Assembly (NCBI GenBank): GCA_902792535.1
Contig: CADAZU010000010.1
Coordinates: 62,001 to 126,000 of the forward strand
Length of the DNA stretch: 64,000 nt
DNA from: an uncultured Bacteroidales bacterium
Lineage (GTDB): Bacteria; Bacteroidota; Bacteroidia; Bacteroidales; Paludibacteraceae
Reading direction: 5' to 3'
Shown here: positions 33,671 through 41,132 of the stretch, one piece after another
How positions within the stretch are numbered: position 1 is the stretch's first letter
Layout of the letters: each line of letters begins with the position of its first letter
Position numbers and translations under genes: made by a program
Notes under the pieces: generated by a model
Seen by the model: only the letters and a program-made list of their open reading frames with translations
Databases searched by the model: none
Told to the model about the DNA's origin: nothing

Positions 33671-34801
33671 TCAGATTGACTTCAAGTATGCGCGGTGGCG
33701 CTTATGGACCATGTGGTCAAACTGGGTAAAGTTAGCAATATTCTTGGTGTTGGTTTCCAAGATATTGGTGGTCTCCAGAATCTTGATACCGTATTGGTTG
33801 ATAATAGGTATCTGGTCCTGGAAGAAGAGCGCGTTGATGCCTTTGTCCTGGTAGTCCGGGCGAACAGCGATCAGCAGGAAACTGAAGGAGTTCATCTGTT
33901 TCGCCTTGAGCGCACGGAGGAGATGGAACCATCCGAAGGGGAACAACTTACCTCCGCATTTGCGCAGCGCGTCCGATATATCCGGCATACCAAGTCCGAC
34001 TCCCACGATCTCCTCCTTCTCATTCACCACCAAAGTGACGAAATCGAAGTTGAGGATCGGGAAATACATGTTCTTGTAGTAGTTCTTCTGCGCCACCGTC
34101 ATAGGCTGGAAATTATACAACTTCTGGTACGCCTCGTCGATCACATCCATGTACTGGATGCCAAACCGGCGAACGAGTTCGCGGGAGTTCTTGACCTTAA
34201 CCACATGCACATGGGAGCGTTGCTTGACGATGTCGGCTATACGCGAGAGCCGTTCGGGACACTCCTTCGGCGGGAAGACACGCATCTCTATCCAATCCGC
34301 CTCCTTGGTCAGCCCATAGGCATCCATATGCTTGACATAATACGGATAGTTGTAGAGCGATGCCATCACCGCGGGATATTCGTATCCTTCGAGCAGGAGT
34401 CCTTCATGGTCAAAATCCGTGAATCCGACCGGTCCGTTGAGGGCATCCATGCCTCGCTCCTTGCCCCAAGCTGCAACGGTATCGAGCAGCGCTTTGCTGA
34501 CCTCCATATCGTCGATGAAATCCATCCAACCGAAACGGACATGCTTGAATCCCCATTTCTCGTTGGCTTTGCGGTTAATAATACCGGCGATTCGTCCGAC
34601 GGGTTTATTATCGCGGTACGCCATCCAGAGTTGGTATTCGGATACCTCCAGCGCAGGGTTCATCTCCGGCTCGAAGCAGTTCATCTCGTCAAAGAACAAA
34701 GGGGGACAATAATAGGGGCAGTCCGCATACAGGTCATTGGCGAACTGAATGAATTGTTTCAGTTCACGCTTGGAATGTATTTCGCGAATCTCTACCGCCA
34801 T
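33671..34801 (-). CDS. GNAT-like N-acetyltransferase family protein
   Basis: A 376-aa protein of a family frequent in Bacteroidota (annotated as N-acetyltransferase or hypothetical). Two GNAT-like halves are visible: KPVGRIAGIINRKANEKWG near 70-90, and IVGVGLGMPDISDAL near 265 with VRPDYQDKGINALFF near 315. The latter is a recognisable acetyl-CoA-binding loop variant (QDKGINA). Substrate unknown. It starts 15 nt after the tRNA-Ala gene with no promoter between, so it shares that transcript. Confidence 0.82.
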   Translation of the reverse strand: MAVEIREIHSKRELKQFIQFANDLYADCPYYCPPLFFDEMNCFEPEMNPALEVSEYQLWMAYRDNKPVGRIAGIINRKANEKWGFKHVRFGWMDFIDDMEVSKALLDTVAAWGKERGMDALNGPVGFTDFDHEGLLLEGYEYPAVMASLYNYPYYVKHMDAYGLTKEADWIEMRVFPPKECPERLSRIADIVKQRSHVHVVKVKNSRELVRRFGIQYMDVIDEAYQKLYNFQPMTVAQKNYYKNMYFPILNFDFVTLVVNEKEEIVGVGLGMPDISDALRKCGGKLFPFGWFHLLRALKAKQMNSFSFLLIAVRPDYQDKGINALFFQDQIPIINQYGIKILETTNILETNTKNIANFTQFDHMVHKRHRAYLKSI

Positions 34802-34816
34802 ATTGCGTTTTTTAAG

Positions 34817-34889
34817 TGGAGCACAGGGGACTCGAACCCCTTACCTTAACATTGCGAACGTTACGCTCTACCAGATGAGCTAGTGCCCC
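34817..34889 (-). tRNA. tRNA-Ala (CGC)
   Basis: Acceptor GGGGCAC/GTGCTCC includes the G3-U70 wobble that identifies alanine tRNAs. Anticodon stem TAACG/TGTTA, loop TTCGCAA, anticodon CGC. T arm GGGGT/ACCCC-like with TTCGAGT. CCA not encoded. Confidence 0.9.
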
Positions 34890-34891
34890 GT

Positions 34892-34959
34892 GCGTTCGGC
34901 AACAAGTGTGCAATTGTCCATACCGCTCCGCTAAATGGACGGGCAACTTGTGCCTCCGC
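34892..34959 (-). repeat. tRNA-leader hairpin element A, copy 3
   Basis: GCGTTCGGC...ACCGCTCCGCTAA...GCCTCCGC, 68 bp. Stems GTCCAT/ATGGAC and ACAAG/CTTGT. It lies exactly between tmRNA and tRNA-Ala, 2 nt 5' of the tRNA. Confidence 0.85.
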
Positions 34960-34968
34960 AATCTCGTG

Positions 34969-35358
34969 TGGAGCTAACGGGAGTCGAACCCGTGTCCAAA
35001 CAAGGAATACTTATGCTTTCTACACGCTTATCTTGGCCTTCATTTTCGTCCGGGGGCAAGACCCAAGCCACCAACCACCGGCTTATCTGCTAATTGTCTC
35101 AGTCTCTTTGCGCAGCCAAAGAGACCTATTCTGTGTATTCCTGCGCCACTATATCCATTCAGCCCACAGACCCGGCTTGGAGTGACGTCCCGTTCAGGCG
35201 CCTTGCGCCCGAATAAGCTAATCTACTGTACTTCGATTAAGCAGCGAGAGCATAAGAAGTGTTGCCAGTTATGCTTCGAAGCGAGATTAACGAGCGTTGC
35301 CTCATTGCTCGGCGTGCTTACACAACCATTCTACCTGCTGTCAAAACCAGATAGCCCC
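34969..35358 (-). ncRNA. ssrA: Transfer-messenger RNA (tmRNA)
   Basis: Ends pair as an alanine acceptor (GGGGCTA/TAGCTCC with a G-U at the third pair), the 5' part has CTGGTTTTGACAGC and the 3' part GGACACGGGTTCGACTCCCG, both tmRNA signatures. The tag frame at 35266-35237 reads GNTSYALAA then TAA, the ALAA end recognised by ClpXP-type proteases. About 390 nt. It rescues stalled ribosomes. CCA not encoded. Confidence 0.95.
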
Positions 35359-35361
35359 TTC

Positions 35362-35397
35362 GCCGACGATTGCGCTTCGATAGCGCCCGTCGGGAAC
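35362..35397 (-). other. Hairpin in the tmRNA 5' leader
   Basis: CCGACG/CGTCGG enclosing GCGCT/AGCGC, preceded on the minus strand by GGGGTTCC. The GGGG-CCC start resembles element B copies at 18128 and 21243. Confidence 0.6.
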
Positions 35398-35418
35398 CCC
35401 AAAAGTCAAATGGGACTG

Positions 35419-35450
35419 CAAAGGTACTGCTTTTTTTTGGAATACACAAA
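35419..35450 (-). promoter_or_regulatory. Promoter of the tmRNA - tRNA-Ala - GNAT - Fur - peptidase run
   Basis: TACCTTTG (35419-35426), spacer with AAAAAAAAGCAG, TTTG (35447-35450). Confidence 0.85.
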
Positions 35451-35492
35451 TAAAAGTGCAATTTTTTTTGGATTTTCTCGAAAATCGATTCT

Positions 35493-36554
35493 CTATCGCA
35501 GGACGATTTCGACACGGCGATTCATTTGGCGGTGGTCCTCGGAGTCATTAGGGACAATAGGATCGCGCTCACCGCGTCCCTCAATCTCAATGCGTTCCGG
35601 TTGGATTCCACGGTCGATCATGGCCTGCTTGACTTCCCTGCATCGTCCCTCCGAGAGGACTTGGTTCGAACGGTCCGAGCCTATGTTATCCGTATGTCCG
35701 ACGATGCGGATGTGCTGGGTCGGACGCGAAAGGAGGAACTGGTATAGTTCGTTCAGCGCAGGTTCAGAGGTCTCCAAGATACGCGTTTTGCCTGTAGCAA
35801 AATAGATATTATGGAGGACGAAGGATTTGATTTCCCTCGGCGACATGCGCACTCCGTCAAAATGCGTCGGATCGTAGATCGTATCCAAGAAGGGGAAATA
35901 GTTGACCGCGGTAGCTTCGACGGTATAGAACGGTACCCGATCGTCCAGGAGTACCGCGAGCACATTATGCATGGAGTCGGAAGTGGTCTGCATGACTTTG
36001 CGGCGCTCATTATTGCGGACGATTACATTCGCCACGACCGGTCGCGCGGTAAGCGAATCAGTGACGGTGAAGGTGAGTCTCGTCTCGGGATAGATAGCGA
36101 GTTTGAGTGTATCTTCATCTTCGCGATGTCGGAAGATAACCGTATCGGAGGTAAAGAAGCCTGTTTTGGCAGCGACCGCCCAGTATTGTCCTTCCGGCAA
36201 GCCTTTGGAGACGCGTGCACGTTTATTGTCGGTCGGTTTGTTGATCTTCGGTTTCTTATTGGGTCTGGCGTTGAGATCCTGGAGGGTAATATGAGTAGCC
36301 GGAAGAGGTTCGCCCGTTTTGAGATTGTAGGAATAGACATAGAGAAGCGGTTTGCCATCCTTGATCCGCTGGCGTTTGGCAGCTTTGGCTTTGGCGGCAC
36401 GTTTTTTCTCCGCCTTGCGTTTCTCAGCCTCGCGTTTACGCTCCATTTTTTCTCTGGCTTTGGCGCGTTTTTGGGCAGGCGTAAGTGCATACGCGCTCAC
36501 GTCTCCTAAGAGGAGAGAGCATAAAACGAGTAATATGAACGGCCATCTTTTCAT
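35493..36554 (-). CDS. OmpA-family outer-membrane protein
   Basis: A 353-aa protein with a signal peptide (about 1-21), a long Lys/Arg/Ala coiled region (30-68), a beta-sandwich-like middle with repeats of the TLTF/TVTD type, and a C-terminal OmpA domain (about 240-353) with IRIVGHTDNIGSDRSNQVLS and GRGERDPIVPN ... NRRVEI, which binds peptidoglycan. The start at 36554 lies 5 nt after the T-tract of the terminator that follows a CAU tRNA. No promoter fits there, so expression needs read-through. An ATG at 36626 is inside the tRNA and is rejected. Confidence 0.88.
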   Translation of the reverse strand: MKRWPFILLVLCSLLLGDVSAYALTPAQKRAKAREKMERKREAEKRKAEKKRAAKAKAAKRQRIKDGKPLLYVYSYNLKTGEPLPATHITLQDLNARPNKKPKINKPTDNKRARVSKGLPEGQYWAVAAKTGFFTSDTVIFRHREDEDTLKLAIYPETRLTFTVTDSLTARPVVANVIVRNNERRKVMQTTSDSMHNVLAVLLDDRVPFYTVEATAVNYFPFLDTIYDPTHFDGVRMSPREIKSFVLHNIYFATGKTRILETSEPALNELYQFLLSRPTQHIRIVGHTDNIGSDRSNQVLSEGRCREVKQAMIDRGIQPERIEIEGRGERDPIVPNDSEDHRQMNRRVEIVLR

Positions 36555-36559
36555 CTTTG

Positions 36560-36602
36560 AAAAAATCAACAGGAGAATAGTTGCGGGACTATTCTCCTGT
36601 TG
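36560..36602 (-). terminator. Strong terminator between the CAU tRNA and the OmpA-family gene
   Basis: Perfect 14-bp stem CAACAGGAGAATAG/CTATTCTCCTGTTG (36589-36602 with 36567-36580), 8-nt loop, then T6 (36565-36560) on the minus strand. Confidence 0.92.
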
Positions 36603-36677
36603 TGGTCCCACTTGGGCTTGAACCAAGGACCCCCTGATTATGAGTCAGGTGCTACTAACCAACTGAGCTATGGGACC
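36603..36677 (-). tRNA. tRNA with CAU anticodon (elongator Met or Ile2)
   Basis: Acceptor GGTCCCA/TGGGACC; anticodon stem CTGA/TCAG region with loop CTCATAA, anticodon CAU; T arm CTTGG-TTCAAGC-CCAAG. A fully paired position 1-72 excludes the initiator. Whether it is Met or lysidine-modified Ile cannot be settled by eye. It lies 16 nt after the OmpA/LysM gene stop. Confidence 0.9.
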
Positions 36678-36693
36678 TTCTCCGCGTTCGGCA

Positions 36694-38379
36694 TTATTTG
36701 CCTTGGCGGGCATTACCGTAGAGAACGAGGCTCTGGTCTTTGGTAATGCGCATTTCCTGTTGGGTCAATTCCGGAATAATGAGTTCAACACCCGGCGTCA
36801 ACGCATTGGGATTAGGAATCTTCTCCTTATTCGCGATGTAAATATATACCCAGCAATATGTATTGTTATAGTACTTCCGAGCGAGTTTGGAAAGGGTTGT
36901 ACCTGTCTTGGTCGTAATACTTTCGCTGGTACGCTGCTTGTATTCGTTCACTTTTTCAGGCCGAGCACTTTCCTCCAGCGGCACGGTCTTCTTGGTTACA
37001 TTGCCTCCGGCATTAGCGTCTGCACTATTCCCTTCCGCCTCCGCTCTCTTTGCTTTCTGCTCATCGAGTTCTCTTTTCAGGCGTTCAAACGTAGCCTTGT
37101 CCACAAGGCGGATAGAAGCCCGTCTGTTCGGTCCGTAGGAAGCACTGTGGCGGTGCGATGCAACCTTACCGACACCGTTAGAGTAGAGACGTGCGGTGTC
37201 AATGCCGTGCTCGGCAACCAGTTCATCCACTACGTTTGCAGCACGCTTGTCTCCCAAGGTGTAGTTCATCGAAGCGGAACCCGTGTTATCGCAGTATCCG
37301 GTGATAACCGCATAGAGCGAAGGATCGTTCTCCAGGCGATCAGCCACCTGCTGGATAGTGATCAGACCTCTGTCATTAAGATTGGCTTTCGCGTTAGCAA
37401 AATAGACGTAGTAATACTGGTCATTATCCTTTTCCGTCTTAAACTCGCGGAGTGTTTTCTCGCGAACGACGACTGAGTCATGCTTGATAATAACCGTGTC
37501 GTGAATCGGCTGCGGACCTTTCTCCCATGTCTCGAATCTCGATATATTGCGCACATGGGTCTGGGAAACCGCCATGAGTTTGAAACGCATATTGAGTGTC
37601 ACGTCAAAGATACCGTCGTTATTCTTGGAGGCATAGGATGAAGCGCTCTGATTGTGGTACCCACGTCCGTCCACATAGTCGCGTGTAAAATAAGTATAGT
37701 TCGCGCGCAGGCCTAGCGCGAGCGTGCGATTGAGGTTAAACTCCACATTCAGACCCGCCTGAAGATAGCCCAGCGAATTATAGCCGTTGTCATGATCCGG
37801 TCCTTTTACACCGTCCGAGTTGATATAATTGAGTGTATTGCCTTTTTTGTGTGTTTCATTCATCCATTTGCCAAGCGCGGCATCATAATAGCGGTCGTCT
37901 TTGTAATATTTGCGACGCTGGTAGAACGCCATACCTCCTCCGATGTACGGAAGGATCGAAACGACCTTCTTTTTAGCACGCGGGAAAAGGAGACTGATAA
38001 AATCCATGGAGAGGTAGGCTCCCGCCTTGTGCATATCACCCGTAAGCAGCGTATCGGCATGTCCTCTGGCACCCGTGACGGTGTACCTGTCATACATATA
38101 TTCAATGCCTAAATTCCAAACGGGCGTGAAATTGTATTCCAAAGCCAGTCCCGCAGACGGCACCGCGAGATTATGCTTCATCTCCGAGGTGAAGTCACCG
38201 TCGAAAGCGCTGAAACCGACATGGGGTATAATAGACCAGTGTGCATACTCTTCCACCACACCGTTCTCATTTTCCTCCACCTTGTAGGGGTGCGCACCTT
38301 TCACGTCGTCCGTCTTATCAGCAGCCATAATGGCGACCGACATGCAGAGGAGCGAAATGATTAAAAGGCATTTTTTCAT
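36694..38379 (-). CDS. OmpA-family porin-like protein with C-terminal LysM-like domain
   Basis: A 561-aa protein: signal peptide (about 1-20), an outer-membrane beta barrel (about 45-280, e.g. WNLGIEYMYDRYTVTG and LGLRANYTYFTRDY), an OmpA peptidoglycan-binding domain (about 320-440 with YAVITGYCDNTGSASMNYTL and NRRASIRLV), a Lys/Glu-rich linker and a LysM-like end (about 485-545; TTTKTGTTLSKLARKYYNNT-like, then NPNALTPGVELIIPEL). The combination anchors the outer membrane to the wall. A CAU tRNA follows 16 nt downstream, probably on the same transcript. The first usable ATG is 38379, just inside the promoter-defined transcript. Confidence 0.87.
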   Translation of the reverse strand: MKKCLLIISLLCMSVAIMAADKTDDVKGAHPYKVEENENGVVEEYAHWSIIPHVGFSAFDGDFTSEMKHNLAVPSAGLALEYNFTPVWNLGIEYMYDRYTVTGARGHADTLLTGDMHKAGAYLSMDFISLLFPRAKKKVVSILPYIGGGMAFYQRRKYYKDDRYYDAALGKWMNETHKKGNTLNYINSDGVKGPDHDNGYNSLGYLQAGLNVEFNLNRTLALGLRANYTYFTRDYVDGRGYHNQSASSYASKNNDGIFDVTLNMRFKLMAVSQTHVRNISRFETWEKGPQPIHDTVIIKHDSVVVREKTLREFKTEKDNDQYYYVYFANAKANLNDRGLITIQQVADRLENDPSLYAVITGYCDNTGSASMNYTLGDKRAANVVDELVAEHGIDTARLYSNGVGKVASHRHSASYGPNRRASIRLVDKATFERLKRELDEQKAKRAEAEGNSADANAGGNVTKKTVPLEESARPEKVNEYKQRTSESITTKTGTTLSKLARKYYNNTYCWVYIYIANKEKIPNPNALTPGVELIIPELTQQEMRITKDQSLVLYGNARQGK

Positions 38380-38423
38380 ATATCCAAGAGGTTGTTTGAT
38401 CTCAAAAATCACAATTCAGGGCG

Positions 38424-38455
38424 CAAAGGTACTGCTTTTTTTTGAGATACGCAAA
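38424..38455 (-). promoter_or_regulatory. Promoter of the OmpA/LysM gene and CAU tRNA
   Basis: TACCTTTG (38424-38431), spacer with AAAAAAAAGCAG, TTTG (38452-38455). Confidence 0.85.
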
Positions 38456-38490
38456 TATTTTGAGAAAAAAAAATATTTTTTTTTGCGAGT

Positions 38491-38522
38491 ATTGCATATA
38501 TGAGATTTATTTTGTAACTTTG
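38491..38522 (+). promoter_or_regulatory. Promoter of pta, with long leader
   Basis: ATTG (38491-38494), 20 nt, TAACTTTG (38515-38522). It would give a 5' leader of about 255 nt before the pta ATG. Confidence 0.7.
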
Positions 38523-38615
38523 CACCGCATTAAGATAAAGGGATTCGTGTAATCAGAAGCCGGTGTGAAAGGCATAGGTATCCGATAGCAAAGAGATAGC
38601 AAAGTACCTCGAAAA

Positions 38616-38669
38616 TGACGCACTTATCACGCACTTATCTCCCACTTATCACGCACTTATCACGCACTA
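38616..38669. repeat. CGCACTTATCA decamer array
   Basis: Five tandem 10-11-nt units of the CGCACTTATCA type in the pta leader, related to 11752-11803. The interval 38456-38783 contains no ORF. Confidence 0.8.
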
Positions 38670-38727
38670 AATTGAGGAAAAAATTCAACAGAAATGCAGG
38701 AATTCTGCGGGTTTTAGAAAAGTGGTG

Positions 38728-38759
38728 CAAAGATACAAAAAAAATTTGATATACGCAAG
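38728..38759 (-). promoter_or_regulatory. Promoter facing back into the pta leader
   Basis: TATCTTTG (38728-38735), 20 nt, CTTG (38756-38759) on the minus strand, with no ORF behind it before 38379. Would make an RNA antisense to the pta leader. Confidence 0.7.
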
Positions 38760-38783
38760 AGTTTTTGTAAAAAAAATAATATT

Positions 38784-39782
38784 ATGGACATTTTAAATCA
38801 AATGATTGCGCGCGCGAAGGCAAATCCTCAGCGCATCGTGTTGCCGGAAGGTGACGAACCGAGAACATTGGAAGCTGCGAACATCTTGTTGCGAGACAAG
38901 ATTGCACACCTTATTTTGATCGGCGACCCGGAGAAGATCCAGGGTATGGCAGCCGAGAAGGGTTATGAGTACATCCAAGAGGCGAAGATTGTTGATCCGA
39001 TTCACGATCCGAAGATGCCGGAGTATGCGAAGTTGCTGTTCGAGCTGCGCAAGGCGAAAGGCATGACGGAGGAAGAGGCGGCAAAGAAAGCGCAGGATCC
39101 GCTGTATCTGGGTTGTTTGATGATCAAGGCAGGCGACGCAGACGGCGAGTTGGCAGGTGCGCGCGGCACGACGGCTGATACGATCCGTCCGGCATTCCAG
39201 ATTCTGAAGACCAAACCGGGTTGCTCTATCGTGAGCGGTGCGTTCCTGATGTTCACGCCGGCAAAGCAGCTGGGCGAGAACGGATTCCTGCTGTTCGCAG
39301 ACTGCGCTGTGAACCCGAATCCGGATGCAAAACAGTTGGCAGAGATTGCTATTTCGACGGCAGAGACCGCGCGCGCTATCGCAGGCATCGAGCCGAGAGT
39401 AGCTATGCTTTCGTTCTCAACCAAAGGTAGTGCAAAACATGAGCTGGTGGACAAAGTAGCCGAGGCGACGAAGCTGGCAAAGGAGATGGCTCCGGAGTTG
39501 GCATTGGACGGCGAGCTGCAAGCCGATGCGGCATTGATCGAGAGCGTGGCAAAGACCAAAGCTCCGGGCAGCGCTGTAGCAGGAAAAGCGAACGTGCTGG
39601 TATTCCCGGATCTGCAGGCAGGTAACATCGGTTACAAGCTGGTAGAGCGTTTCAGCGGAGCTGATGCGGTTGGTCCGATTCTGCAAGGTATCGCCGCTCC
39701 GGTGAATGACCTGAGCCGCGGATGCAAGGTGCAAGACATCGTGCAGATGGTAGTAATTACGGCTAATCAGGCGATTAAATAA
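38784..39782 (+). CDS. pta: Phosphate acetyltransferase
   Basis: A 332-aa Pta that interconverts acetyl-CoA and acetyl phosphate. The N-terminal RIVLPEGDEPRTLEAA, the middle GAFLMFTPAKQLGENG region and the C-terminal VFPDLQAGNIGYKLVERF with DAVGPILQGIAAPVNDLSRG are all conserved. Length equals the short catalytic type. It precedes ackA (117 nt), together forming the acetate/ATP pathway of fermentation. Confidence 0.96.
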   Translation: MDILNQMIARAKANPQRIVLPEGDEPRTLEAANILLRDKIAHLILIGDPEKIQGMAAEKGYEYIQEAKIVDPIHDPKMPEYAKLLFELRKAKGMTEEEAAKKAQDPLYLGCLMIKAGDADGELAGARGTTADTIRPAFQILKTKPGCSIVSGAFLMFTPAKQLGENGFLLFADCAVNPNPDAKQLAEIAISTAETARAIAGIEPRVAMLSFSTKGSAKHELVDKVAEATKLAKEMAPELALDGELQADAALIESVAKTKAPGSAVAGKANVLVFPDLQAGNIGYKLVERFSGADAVGPILQGIAAPVNDLSRGCKVQDIVQMVVITANQAIK

Positions 39783-39788
39783 TTGAGG

Positions 39789-39808
39789 ATCCGCCAATCT
39801 TGGCGGAT
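39789..39808. repeat. 20-bp palindrome, copy a
   Basis: ATCCGCCAATCTTGGCGGAT after the pta stop. Family consensus ATCSRCCAWNYWTGGYSGAT; seven copies in the window. Confidence 0.85.
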
Positions 39809-39830
39809 ACAAAAGGGAACGCAAGAAAAG

Positions 39831-39850
39831 ATCGCCCATATATGGTCGAT
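39831..39850. repeat. 20-bp palindrome, copy b
   Basis: ATCGCCCATATATGGTCGAT. It and copy a are both followed by ACAAAAGGGAA. Confidence 0.8.
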
Positions 39851-39899
39851 ACAAAAGGGAATACCGAAACTAATAAAAACACAACAAATACCAAACAAT

Positions 39900-41071
39900 A
39901 TGAAGATATTAGTATTGAACTGCGGGAGCAGTAGTATCAAGTATAAGCTCTTTGAGATGGAGAGCAAGGAAGTGATGGCACAAGGCGGAATCGAGAAAAT
40001 CGGTTTGCCGGATTCGTTCCTGCAAGTGAAACTGCCGAACGGCGAGAAAGTGAAATTCGAGAAGCCGATGCCGGAACATACCTAGAGAAGCTGGTGGATC
40101 CGGAGATCGGTTGCATCAAAGAGCTGAAAGAGATTAACGCTGTGGGTCACCGCGTAGTCCACGGCGGCGAGAAATTCAATAAGTCGGTTCTCATTACGCC
40201 GGAAGTGAAACAACAGATCATCGAGTGCATTGATTTGGCTCCGCTGCACAACCCGGCTAACCTGAAGGGCATTGACGCGATTGAGAAGATTCTGCCGGGT
40301 GTACCGCAAGTGGCTGTTTTCGACACCGCTTTCCACCAGACGATGCCGGACTATGCGTATATGTACGCACTTCCGTATGAGCTGTACGAGAAATATGCGA
40401 TCCGCCGTTACGGTTTCCACGGCACGAGCCACCGTTACGTGAGCGCGCGCGTATGCGAATTTTTAGGAGTAGATCCGAAAGGCAAGAAGATCGTGACCGC
40501 TCACATCGGCGGCGGCGGCAGCTGCACGGCTGTGATGGACGGCAAGAGCGTAGATACGAGTATGGGTCTGACGCCGGTTGAGGGACTCATGATGGGTACC
40601 CGTGCGGGTGATCTGGACCTCGGCGCAGCTACGTTTATCATGGACAAAGAGCATTTGAGCACGGCTGAGTTCAACAACCTTGTTAACAAGAAATCGGGTC
40701 TGTTAGGCGTGAGCGGCGTTTCGAGCGACTGCCGCGACATTGAGGCTGCGATCAACGAAGGCAACAAACGTGCGGATTTGGCACGCAAGATGTTCATTTA
40801 CCGCGTGAAGAAATACATCGGCGCTTATGCTGCTGCGATGAACGGCATTGATATTCTGGTGTTTACAGCCGGTATCGGCGAGAACGATCCGTACATCCGC
40901 GCAGAGATCATGAAGGGTTTGTCGTTCCTCGGCATCGAGCTGGACGAAGAAGCCAACAAGGTTCGCGGCGAAGAGCGTATCATCAGCAAGAAAGGCAGCA
41001 AAGTGACGGTTGTTCTGGTTCCGACGGACGAGGAGCTGATGATCGCGAGCGACACCGCCGCTCTTGTATAA
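39900..41071 (+). pseudogene. ackA: Acetate kinase, interrupted by an out-of-frame deletion
   Basis: Residues 1-61 (starting MKILVLNCGSSSIKYKLFEM) end at TAG 40083-40085 after EKPMPEHT. The family sequence resumes one frame over at 40082 with LEKLVDPEIGCIKELKEINA and continues intact (VGHRVVHGGE, GFHGTSHRYVS, ENDPYIRAE) to 41071. Compared with usual AckA, only about six residues are missing at the joint, so a short out-of-frame deletion or an assembly error explains it. Full length would be about 395 aa. Acetate kinase converts acetyl phosphate and ADP to acetate and ATP. A separate start at 40094 would lack the phosphate-binding N-terminus. Confidence 0.9.
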
Positions 41072-41091
41072 ATCGACCAAGCATGGTCGAT
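41072..41091. repeat. 20-bp palindrome, copy c
   Basis: ATCGACCAAGCATGGTCGAT, overlapping nothing, 1 nt after the ackA stop. Confidence 0.85.
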
Positions 41092-41132
41092 GCAAAACAT
41101 TACCAAGAAAAACACACAAACACAACATACGA

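Noticed and set aside
38523..38783. Riboswitch in the long pta leader
   Set aside because: No known aptamer core is recognisable; the leader is dominated by the decamer array.
41064..41132. Longer start for the amylase gene
   Set aside because: Would overlap the ackA end and palindrome c; family similarity begins at MNKPIIYQLFPR (41133).
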